In this document: positions 58,062 through 64,000 of the stretch, one piece after another
How positions within the stretch are numbered: position 1 is the stretch's first letter
Layout of the letters: each line of letters begins with the position of its first letter
Assembly (NCBI GenBank): GCA_910587345.1
Contig: CAJUKH010000043.1
Location: forward strand, 310,001-374,000
DNA from: an uncultured Oscillospiraceae bacterium
GTDB lineage: Bacteria > Bacillota > Clostridia > Oscillospirales > Oscillospiraceae
Direction of reading: 5' to 3'
DNA length: 64,000 nucleotides
The notes under the pieces: generated by a model
What the model was told of the DNA's origin: nothing
What the model saw: the letters and a program-made list of their open reading frames with translations, nothing else
Database searches by the model: none
Program-made: the position numbers and the translations under genes

Positions 58062-59231
58062 TCATATCAGTGACAGCAGCCCATAGAGCCAGTGGGAGAA
58101 TACCCCCGCGCACAGCCCTCCCACCGTGTGGCTTCCGATGGCCTTGCCCACCAGGTGGTTGCACTCCAGAGAGTTCATCATGGATACATGGGTGCTGAGA
58201 TAGCCGCTCCAGCACATACACATGGCGGTGAACACCGCCACATCGTTGCCGCTTACAAGGCCCTGACCGGCCAGCTTGCCCACCAGCCCCACGGCGGCTC
58301 CCGCCGCCCCAAGGGCGGTGACGGGTACGGCCACCGCCTCGTTGGAGGAGAAGCCGAAGAGTGGAGCCAGAATGAACCGGGCCTTCTCGGCAAGCCGGGG
58401 CAGCAGCGCCACCCCCTCATAGGCTCCGCCGGTGTAGATGCCCCCCTCGCCGGGGCCGTTGGTGAGCATCATCACAAAGGTGCAGATAATGAGGACACCG
58501 GGGATGATGGCAAGGCCCATCTCCACCCCGCTTTTGCCCCCGTCCAGCATGGCGTCCATCAGCCGGGCGCCCATCGAGCCGCTCCGCCGCTCCGGCACCG
58601 GGGCGGCGGAACCCTCCTCGCCGGGGGCCTCCTCCACCCAGTCTTCGGCACCATAGACCTTTTTGGTGGCCCGGAGCATCAGCCGGGTGGAGACGATACT
58701 GCCAATCACCGTTCCCGCCAGCCCCACCAGCACCGCCTTGCCGTAGGACTCCCCCGTCACGGCCTGAAGGCTCAGCATATAGGTACATACGATAAGCCCC
58801 ATGCCGAAGGAGGTGCCCAGATTGGTCAGCGCAGGGAGCTGATACCGCCGGAAATACTTCCGAAACCCCCTGTCATGGGCCAGAGTCAGGATGGCGGGAT
58901 TGTCGGAGAGAAAGGTGGTCACAATGCCCAGCGAGGCCGCCCCGGGCAGGTCGTAGACCGGCCCCAGCAGGGGGGACAGCAGCCGGTTCACCGCCGCCAC
59001 CACCCCAAACTCGGTCAGCAGGGCGGACAGTGCCCCCGCCATGACGCAGATGGCCATCAGGTAGAACACCGTGTTCATCAGAAGGTCATGGGCGGTGTTC
59101 ATCATGGTGTTCAGCATATTGATCAGCCCCATTGGCCCGGCAAACAGGGAAAAGAAGCCTAAAAACAACACCAGAAAAATCACCGGCTCCTTCCCCCGCC
59201 GCCAGAAGCTCCTCTCCTCTTTCTGCTCCAT
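58062..59231 (-). CDS. YjiH-type nucleoside-recognition-domain membrane protein
   Basis: 389 residues from the ATG at 59231 (GGAGG 8 nt upstream). About nine helices with the two-part Gate (nucleoside recognition) fold: AALGIVT-like GAASLGIVTTFLSDNPAILTLAHD and VEMGLAIIPGVLIICTFVMML in the second half. The family includes spore-maturation and YjiH-like proteins of unknown transport role. It is first in the cluster and behind its own promoter, so the peptidase and membrane genes downstream may be cotranscribed. Confidence 0.82.
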   Translation of the reverse strand: MEQKEERSFWRRGKEPVIFLVLFLGFFSLFAGPMGLINMLNTMMNTAHDLLMNTVFYLMAICVMAGALSALLTEFGVVAAVNRLLSPLLGPVYDLPGAASLGIVTTFLSDNPAILTLAHDRGFRKYFRRYQLPALTNLGTSFGMGLIVCTYMLSLQAVTGESYGKAVLVGLAGTVIGSIVSTRLMLRATKKVYGAEDWVEEAPGEEGSAAPVPERRSGSMGARLMDAMLDGGKSGVEMGLAIIPGVLIICTFVMMLTNGPGEGGIYTGGAYEGVALLPRLAEKARFILAPLFGFSSNEAVAVPVTALGAAGAAVGLVGKLAGQGLVSGNDVAVFTAMCMCWSGYLSTHVSMMNSLECNHLVGKAIGSHTVGGLCAGVFSHWLYGLLSLI

Positions 59232-59308
59232 CGCCATCACCTCCTTTCTATTCTATCGCCTAATTGCCCATAAAAGCATGGGATTTTATATCTGTTTTTG
59301 TCACTTTT

Positions 59309-59337
59309 ATTATAAATGTTTCTTCGTCCTCCGTAAA
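59309..59337 (-). promoter_or_regulatory. Promoter of the membrane-protein/M24 cluster
   Basis: Minus strand: TTTACG at 59332-59337, 17 bp, perfect TATAAT at 59309-59314. Confidence 0.65.
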
Positions 59338-59410
59338 GCCATTGGATTTGTATCCCATCCATAATAAAACCGTATGGTTCTTTCTGTCAACCCCGTTTCC
59401 GCCCCCTCCG

Positions 59411-59453
59411 CAAAAAGGGAGCGGTCCCCTTCCCGGGACCGCTCCCTTTTTCG
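59411..59453 (-). terminator. Terminator of the 42-codon gene
   Basis: GGGAGCGGTCCC, loop CTTCCC, GGGACCGCTCCC with T-runs on both strands, 28 bp beyond the small gene's stop. Confidence 0.9.
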
Positions 59454-59480
59454 TTGTTCCCTGCCGGGGCCTCCGCCGTT

Positions 59481-59609
59481 TCAGGCCGCCAGATCCCGCA
59501 GCTCGCTTTGGGCCTCGCCCACCGTGTCCGCCGAGAAGCAGAACCGCCCACCGGCGTCAAACACCTCCACATGGCCCCCCACATACCGAAGTTCAAACTG
59601 CTCTGTCAT
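59481..59609 (-). CDS. 42-residue small protein
   Basis: ATG at 59607-59609, stop at 59481-59483. AAAGGAGTGAG lies about 6 nt upstream and a terminator follows. The peptide begins MTEQFELRYVGGHVEVFDAG and has alternating hydrophobic residues typical of a small beta-sheet, then an amphipathic helix ending E-L-R-D-L-A-A. No membrane segment. The function is unknown, but the ribosome binding site and terminator support a real gene. Confidence 0.6.
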   Translation of the reverse strand: MTEQFELRYVGGHVEVFDAGGRFCFSADTVGEAQSELRDLAA

Positions 59610-59763
59610 TTGGGCTCACTCCTTTCTGATGATGTCATTCTATCAGAGGATGTGTCCCATAAAGAGGACTGATAAAAGATATCCCGCCCAAATTTCTCCT
59701 TTGTTGCCCGGTATGGTACAACCAAAAGGGGGTTTTCCCCGCCCTTTGAAGGAGGAATGCCAT

Positions 59764-60363
59764 ATGTCAACACGCTATGCCTATGTCCGGGTCTCCACCG
59801 CCGAGCAGAACGAGGCCCGCCAGCTGGAGGCCCTGGGTGGCCTTGTGCCAAAGGAGCGCATCTTTGTGGACAAGCAGTCGGGGAAGGACTTTCACCGGCC
59901 CCAGTACCGGAGGATGGTCCGGCGGATGAAAAAAGACGATCTGCTTTATATCAAAAGCATCGACCGTCTGGGGCGAAACTATGGGGAGATTTTAGAGCAG
60001 TGGCGGTACCTTACCCGGGAGAAGGGGGTGGATATCGTGGTGCTGGATATGCCATTGCTGGACACCCGGCGGGGCAAGGACCTGATGGGCACCTTTTTAA
60101 GCGACATCGTCCTGCAGGTCCTGTCCTTCGTGGCGGAGAACGAGCGCACCAACATCCGCCAGCGTCAGGCCGAGGGCATTGCCACCGCCAAGGCAAGGGG
60201 GGTGAAATTCGGCCGTCCCCCCATCCCCCTGCCGGACAATTTCCACGCCGTCCACAAAGCCTGGCGGGCCGGACAGCTGACTCTGGACCAGGCAGCCGCC
60301 GCCTGCCACCTCCCCCGGGGCACCTTCTACGCCAAGGCGGTCAAGTTTGAAAAAGGGGAATAA
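59764..60363 (+). CDS. Small serine recombinase (invertase/resolvase, Mpi-like)
   Basis: 199 residues from the ATG at 59764 (GGAGG 9 nt upstream). The catalytic Ser is residue 11 in YVRVSTAEQNEARQ; the active-site Arg cluster is in IKSIDRLGRN and ENERTNIRQRQ; K-F-G-R-P leads into a C-terminal helix-turn-helix (QLTLDQAAAACHLPRGTFYAKA). Size and layout match DNA invertases such as Hin, Gin and Bacteroides Mpi. Two inverted ~28-bp sites and a promoter lie directly after its stop, so inversion of that segment is its probable job. Confidence 0.93.
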   Translation: MSTRYAYVRVSTAEQNEARQLEALGGLVPKERIFVDKQSGKDFHRPQYRRMVRRMKKDDLLYIKSIDRLGRNYGEILEQWRYLTREKGVDIVVLDMPLLDTRRGKDLMGTFLSDIVLQVLSFVAENERTNIRQRQAEGIATAKARGVKFGRPPIPLPDNFHAVHKAWRAGQLTLDQAAAACHLPRGTFYAKAVKFEKGE

Positions 60364-60377
60364 AAAAAGCGGCCCGG

Positions 60378-60405
60378 AATTTGAAAAGGTGTACTTTTTC
60401 AAATT
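60378..60405 (+). repeat. Left recombination site (IR-L)
   Basis: 28-bp near-perfect dyad: arms AATTTGAAAA and TTTTCAAATT around GGTGTACT, central dinucleotide GT at 60391-60392. This is the shape of a serine-recombinase crossover site. It starts 15 bp after the recombinase stop. Its reverse complement matches IR-R at about 20 of 22 core positions. Confidence 0.8.
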
Positions 60406-60429
60406 TTCCCCGTCCACTTTACAAAGTTT

Positions 60430-60458
60430 ATAATACTACACAAATTTCGACAAGTCAA
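60430..60458 (-). promoter_or_regulatory. Promoter inside the invertible segment, now facing left
   Basis: Minus strand: TTGACT at 60453-60458, 17 bp, TATTAT at 60430-60435. As drawn it would run into the 3' end of the recombinase gene as antisense. If the segment between the site centres flipped, the -10 would fall at about 60463-60468, pointing right about 63-70 bp before the HEPN gene. On the plus strand TATAAT also occurs at 60429-60434, but its -35 is poor (TTCCCC). Confidence 0.8.
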
Positions 60459-60492
60459 TCACTTTTGGGGCTTAATTGTATGGCCTTTTGTC

Positions 60493-60520
60493 GTTTTGCA
60501 AAAGTACACCATTTCAAAAT
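60493..60520 (-). repeat. Right recombination site (IR-R)
   Basis: Contains AAAAGTACACC followed by ATTTCAAA, the inverted counterpart of IR-L (AAAAGTACACC then TTTTCAAA on the minus strand of IR-L). The central dinucleotide is AC at 60506-60507, so the two sites face each other. It is an imperfect dyad with T-rich and A-rich outer arms. Confidence 0.78.
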
Positions 60521-60538
60521 TGGATTGGAGAAATCATT

Positions 60539-61117
60539 ATGGCAAAAAAGAAAACTCTGCCTGCAGGCAGCCGCTCCATTCTTGATGGGGTGTCGGACCA
60601 GTACGCTTTGTCAGAGCACGAGTATTATACGCTTTACTCATTTTTTGTTACATACTCCCTGTGTAAAAAGCAAAGCGACAAAAAACGCACCTTACGGGAT
60701 TATGGTCAGTCTAATGTTCACATTGTAAAAAGCGGGGTCAGAAAAAATTTGCGGTCGGTTTTACGGATAGACCAAAAGAAGGGGGAAGAGAACTGTTTCA
60801 TCTTTTCCAAGGCAAAGAGCCGCCCCAAAAATTTTGAAAAAATCAATTTGGGGGATGGAACATTGTCGGATTACGATAAAGAGAGAGCCGTATTGCCTGA
60901 AAACAGTGAGCAGAATCAATATTTCACCCTATTCCACCATGTGAGAAACGGGCTTGCCCATGGGCAGTTTGCTTTGGTTTTCAGTTCTACTGGAGAAAAG
61001 ATGGTGGTGATGGAAGATAAGACCCGCACGGGCAATGTGAATGCTCGAATGGTATTGAAGCTGAATACACTTTTGAGCATCGTTGCAACTATAGACGAGA
61101 AACATCTGATTGTTTGA
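60539..61117 (+). CDS. HEPN-type protein (putative RNase)
   Basis: 192 residues from MAKKKTLPAGSRSILDGVSD at 60539 (TTGGAG about 8 nt upstream). The helical C-terminal half contains FHHVRNGLAHGQFAL with R136-N-G-L-A-H141, the R-x4-H motif of HEPN ribonucleases and of uncharacterised HEPN proteins on plasmids and defence islands. Base composition is clearly more AT-rich than the chromosome around it, which suggests transfer. The only good promoter nearby lies inverted upstream. The LRR surface gene begins 14 bp after its stop. RNase activity is not shown; the partner or trigger is unknown. Confidence 0.65.
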   Translation: MAKKKTLPAGSRSILDGVSDQYALSEHEYYTLYSFFVTYSLCKKQSDKKRTLRDYGQSNVHIVKSGVRKNLRSVLRIDQKKGEENCFIFSKAKSRPKNFEKINLGDGTLSDYDKERAVLPENSEQNQYFTLFHHVRNGLAHGQFALVFSSTGEKMVVMEDKTRTGNVNARMVLKLNTLLSIVATIDEKHLIV

Positions 61118-61131
61118 AGGAGACATCTGGT

Positions 61132-63525
61132 ATGAAAAAGCGAGTTTTATCATTTTTGACCGTTGTTGGTCTGGTATGTTCTTTACTTCCCCACACGGCG
61201 TTGGCGGAGGACACGCAGTACAGCACTTACGAAATTCCCGAAACAAATATCGTTTTATACTATACCGTCAATATCAATGGAAATGCGGCTATTCGGGGCT
61301 GCAATTACGATGCCAGCGGCCGATTAGAGATCCCAAGGCAAATCAACGGGTATCCTGTTACACAAATTACAAGGATTTATGACCCACAAGGCCATAAATA
61401 CTGTAGAGATATAACCGCAATTATGATTCCTGATACGGTTACTTCAATTGGTAATTCCGCTTTTGAATGGTGCACCTCCCTTTCGGAAATCACCATCCCA
61501 GATTCCGTTACTTCAATTGCTTCTTCCGCTTTTGAAGGGTGCACCTCCCTTTCGGAAATCACTCTCCCAGATTCCGTTACTTCAATTGGTTGGTCCGCTT
61601 TTAAAGGGTGCACCTCCCTCTCTCAAATCACTCTCCCGGATTCCGTTACTTCAATTGGTCGTTCCGCTTTTGAAGGGTGCACCTCCCTCTCGCAAATCAC
61701 TCTCCCAGATTCCGTTACTTCAATTGCTTCTTCTGCTTTTGAAGGGTGCACCTCCCTCTCGCAAATCACTCTCCCGGATTCCGTTACTTCAATTGGTGAT
61801 TCCGCTTTTGAAGGGTGCACCTCTCTCTCGCAAATCACTCTCCCGGATTCCGTTACTTCAATTGGTGATTCCGCTTTTGAAGGGTGCACCTCCCTCTCGG
61901 AAATCATTATCCCAGATTCCGTTACTTTAATTGATACTTGCGCTTTTGAAGAGTGCACCCAGCTTTCACAGGTTACTTTTGGAAACTCTATTGGGAATAT
62001 CTGGAGTAGTGCCTTTTTCAACTGCCCCGCTCTTCAAACTGTAGTTCTGCCCAAGAGCATACATTCCATTGGCTCTCAAGCCCTTGGCTATATCACCGGC
62101 CCCGAAAAACTCAACGGCTTTTCCATCACCGGCCACTGCGGCACCGCCACCGAAACCTATGCCACTGAAAACGGCTTTCCCTTTGAACGCATCCATGACC
62201 CGATAGACATCGTTGTGACCCCGCCCACCTGCACCGAACCCGGCGTTACCGGCGGCACCAAGTGCGCCGGGTGTGAAGAGGTCCTTTCTGTGGGAGGTGC
62301 CACCATTCCCCCCACAGGCCACACTCCCAACACCTATTGGCAGCGGGACTCCGCAGAGCATTACCACACCTGCACCACCTGCAACGGCAGGGCAGACGCC
62401 GCCCCCCATACCGGCGACTGGACCATTACCCGGGTCCCTACCGCCACCTCCACCGGCCAGCGGGAGCGGACCTGCACGGTCTGTAATTATGTCCAGCGGG
62501 AGACCATTCCCGCCACAGGGCAGGTCACCCCTACCCCCACTCCCACGCCGAAGCCCACTCCTACGCCGAAGCCTACCCCCACAGCCAAGCCTACCCCTAC
62601 GGCAAGCCCGGAGCCGTCCCCCACGCCCAGCCCTGCTCCCACTCAAACCCCGAAGCCGTCCCAGCCTTCCCGGCCCTCCGGCGGGTCCTCCTCGTCCTCT
62701 GACGACGCCCCCACCTACGCCATCACTCTGCCAAAGAGTATGGAGGGGGGCAGTGTGTCGGTCTCTCCCAAGCGGGCGGAGAAGGGGGACAAGGTCACCC
62801 TGACCCTCACCCCCGAGGCAGGCCACAGGGTAAAGAAAGTCACGGTGACCGACAAAAAGGGAGCCGAAATTGAATTGACCCGGCAGGAGGACGGGACCTA
62901 CACCTTCCTCATGCCCGGCGGCCCCGTTACCGTATCCGCCCAGTTCGTCACCCGCTCGGTGGAGGTGATCCCCCCGCCGCCCTTTGCCGATGTGGACAGT
63001 ACCGGCGAAGAGCAGGCCGCCATCACCTATGTCTACGACAAAGGCCTGATGAACGGCACCTCGGACACCACCTTCGAGCCGGAGACCGAGACCAGCCGGG
63101 CCATGCTGATCACCATCCTCCACCGTCTGGACGGCCAGCCCGCCCCGGAAAACCGGCCGGACTTTGCCGACGTGCCCGCCGGGGACTGGTACTCCGACGC
63201 CGTGGGCTGGGCGGTGGAAAAGGGCATCATCGTGGGCTTTGAGGACAACACCTTCCGCCCGGAGGAGCTGTTGACCAAAGAGCATCTGACCACCATCCTC
63301 TACCGCTACGCCGACTACAAGGGCTATGACGTGACCCAGCGGGAGGCCCTGAGCGACTATATCGACCGGGACGCCATCGGCGCCTATGCCGTGGAGGCCA
63401 TAGGCTGGGCCAAAGCCAAAGGTCTGCTGAACATGGAGGAGCGGATGCTCCTCCCCGGGGAACGGGTGCGCCGCCGCCGTGTGGCCGATATGGTCATGCA
63501 GTTTTGTGAAAATGTGATCGGGTGA
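61132..63525 (+). CDS. BspA-type leucine-rich-repeat, SLH-anchored surface protein
   Basis: 797 residues from the ATG at 61132 (GAAGGAG 9 nt upstream). Signal peptide 1-25. Residues about 101-284 hold eight 23-residue BspA/LRR_5 repeats (DSVTSIGxSAFEGCTSLSxI). A Cys-containing region (C-x-x-C pairs, about 365-460) follows, then a Pro/Thr/Lys linker, a bacterial-repeat domain with VSVSPKRAEKGDKVTLTLTP, and three SLH repeats to the C-terminus. BspA proteins bind host matrix or other bacteria. The N-terminal half is AT-rich; the linker and SLH part are GC-rich like the host, suggesting a graft. Confidence 0.9.
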   Translation: MKKRVLSFLTVVGLVCSLLPHTALAEDTQYSTYEIPETNIVLYYTVNINGNAAIRGCNYDASGRLEIPRQINGYPVTQITRIYDPQGHKYCRDITAIMIPDTVTSIGNSAFEWCTSLSEITIPDSVTSIASSAFEGCTSLSEITLPDSVTSIGWSAFKGCTSLSQITLPDSVTSIGRSAFEGCTSLSQITLPDSVTSIASSAFEGCTSLSQITLPDSVTSIGDSAFEGCTSLSQITLPDSVTSIGDSAFEGCTSLSEIIIPDSVTLIDTCAFEECTQLSQVTFGNSIGNIWSSAFFNCPALQTVVLPKSIHSIGSQALGYITGPEKLNGFSITGHCGTATETYATENGFPFERIHDPIDIVVTPPTCTEPGVTGGTKCAGCEEVLSVGGATIPPTGHTPNTYWQRDSAEHYHTCTTCNGRADAAPHTGDWTITRVPTATSTGQRERTCTVCNYVQRETIPATGQVTPTPTPTPKPTPTPKPTPTAKPTPTASPEPSPTPSPAPTQTPKPSQPSRPSGGSSSSSDDAPTYAITLPKSMEGGSVSVSPKRAEKGDKVTLTLTPEAGHRVKKVTVTDKKGAEIELTRQEDGTYTFLMPGGPVTVSAQFVTRSVEVIPPPPFADVDSTGEEQAAITYVYDKGLMNGTSDTTFEPETETSRAMLITILHRLDGQPAPENRPDFADVPAGDWYSDAVGWAVEKGIIVGFEDNTFRPEELLTKEHLTTILYRYADYKGYDVTQREALSDYIDRDAIGAYAVEAIGWAKAKGLLNMEERMLLPGERVRRRRVADMVMQFCENVIG
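61432..61983 (+). repeat. 69-bp tandem repeats encoding the LRR units
   Basis: Eight in-frame 69-bp units, the middle six nearly identical at DNA level (GATTCCGTTACTTCAATTGG...). Gain or loss of units keeps the frame and would change repeat number. Confidence 0.92.
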
Positions 63526-63648
63526 CTGGGCAGCCCCGCCGCTTTTGGGGGGAGGGCACCCCCCGGTCACCTCCTAAAAAAGCCCGCGGCGGCGCCGGCC
63601 GCTGCCGGTCTCTGACAGCGGCCCGGTCATCGGGCGGTTTGGGCTGGG

Positions 63649-63999
63649 TCAGCCCACCTGCTCCGGGGTGCGCTCCACCCCGTCCCAGAGACGGGCGGCC
63701 ACCACAGAGATGAACTCCTTAGGGCCGGGGCGGTCGTAGAGCCAGCTGCGGCGGTAGGTAGCCATGACCTCCCGGTCGCCGTACAGCCACAGATCATGGA
63801 CTGCCCGCTCCAGCGCCTTGGAGATGGTCTTTGCGGAGCCTTTCCCCACCCGGCGGTTCAGGCTGTTCCAGATCACCTTCATCTGGGGCATGACGGGCTG
63901 ATACCGCCGGGCCTCCTCAATGGCCATGCAGAGAAGGCCGGTGCCCTCCCCGCTCTGGCGGCCGCCCATGTCCAGAATGGCGTCCTGTATGTCCTTCAT
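63649..63999 (-). CDS. Spo0A C-terminal-domain protein (start at window edge)
   Basis: 116 residues visible, beginning MKDIQDAILDMGGRQSGEGT at the very right edge; a longer N-terminus cannot be excluded. Features match the Spo0A DNA-binding effector fold: AIEEARRYQPVMPQMKVIWNSLNRRVG and the recognition-helix stretch SAKTISKALERAVHDLW. No receiver domain is visible. Standalone Spo0A_C-type proteins are found in Oscillospiraceae; the role is unknown. The 120-bp gap before it, after the LRR gene, is GC-rich with short hairpins but no clear terminator. Confidence 0.75.
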   Translation of the reverse strand: MKDIQDAILDMGGRQSGEGTGLLCMAIEEARRYQPVMPQMKVIWNSLNRRVGKGSAKTISKALERAVHDLWLYGDREVMATYRRSWLYDRPGPKEFISVVAARLWDGVERTPEQVG

Positions 64000-64000
64000 G

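Noticed and set aside
57994..58074. 26-codon frame between the two membrane-protein genes
   Set aside because: No ribosome binding site, partly overlaps the upstream gene's end; not supported.
60378..60405. Simple terminator of the recombinase gene
   Set aside because: The stem is AT-rich with an 8-nt centre and its core recurs inverted 100 bp away, which fits a recombination site better. A weak terminator role is still possible.
61432..61983. CRISPR array or insertion element in the repeats
   Set aside because: The 69-bp units are in-frame and encode LRR_5 repeats of one protein.

Overview
The window is a stretch of a GC-rich Firmicutes chromosome. Gene content (S10 ribosomal operon, F-type ATP synthase with a sodium-type c subunit, archaeal-type ProS, minimal SufC/SufB-like pair, a Spo0A C-terminal-domain protein, S-layer-homology proteins, a mucin-type M60 protease) points to a gut member of the Oscillospiraceae, in the neighbourhood of Flavonifractor, Pseudoflavonifractor or Lawsonibacter. 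That assignment is inferred from gene families and base composition; no rRNA is present to confirm it. I saw no tRNA, rRNA or CRISPR array.

Layout. 0-1.6 kb: start of the S10 ribosomal operon (rpsJ, rplC, rplD) on the minus strand with a strong promoter and a long leader. 1.7-5.2 kb: an XRE regulator and a Na/Pi cotransporter whose leader is a yybP-ykoY-type manganese riboswitch. 5.5-15.9 kb: a 13-gene minus-strand aromatic amino acid operon (aroB, aroA, aroC, pheA, aroK, aroQ, aroE) with GNAT acetyltransferases, a small kinase, a methyltransferase and a lipoprotein inserted. 16-24.5 kb: a 33-residue membrane peptide, an FMN-binding lipoprotein, a MATE pump, proS with a proline-rich leader peptide, patatin, the FakA/Asp23 pair and two decayed acetyltransferases. 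25-32 kb: thioredoxin reductase, a putative DNA-repair pair (TIGR03915/TIGR03916), HD protein, RlmA, an EF-P aminopentanone reductase-like SDR and an amino acid permease. 32.3-37 kb: minimal SufC/SufB-like cluster, a second MATE pump, a 10-copy 14-bp minisatellite and a glycerophosphodiesterase. 37.1-44.2 kb: complete ATP synthase operon, atpI-B-E-F-H-A-G-D-C.

44.5-51 kb holds a two-gene surface locus: a 1637-residue secreted M60-like protease with a dockerin-like module, followed by an SLH-anchored protein whose N-terminus may be cohesin-like. 51-59.3 kb has a hybrid sensor kinase divergent from a LysR regulator, then an M24 peptidase with three membrane proteins.

The right end, 59.7-63.5 kb, is the most interesting region. 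A small serine recombinase is followed directly by two inverted ~28-bp sites. Between them lies a near-consensus promoter that now points backwards, away from an AT-rich pair of genes: a HEPN-type putative RNase and a BspA-type leucine-rich-repeat SLH surface protein. This looks like an invertible-promoter switch in the OFF orientation.

Other cross-cutting observations are a recurrent AT-rich 12-mer (RTTATGTNAAYT, 14 copies in two clusters, in and between genes), the manganese riboswitch on a phosphate-transporter gene, and the proline-coding leader in front of proS.
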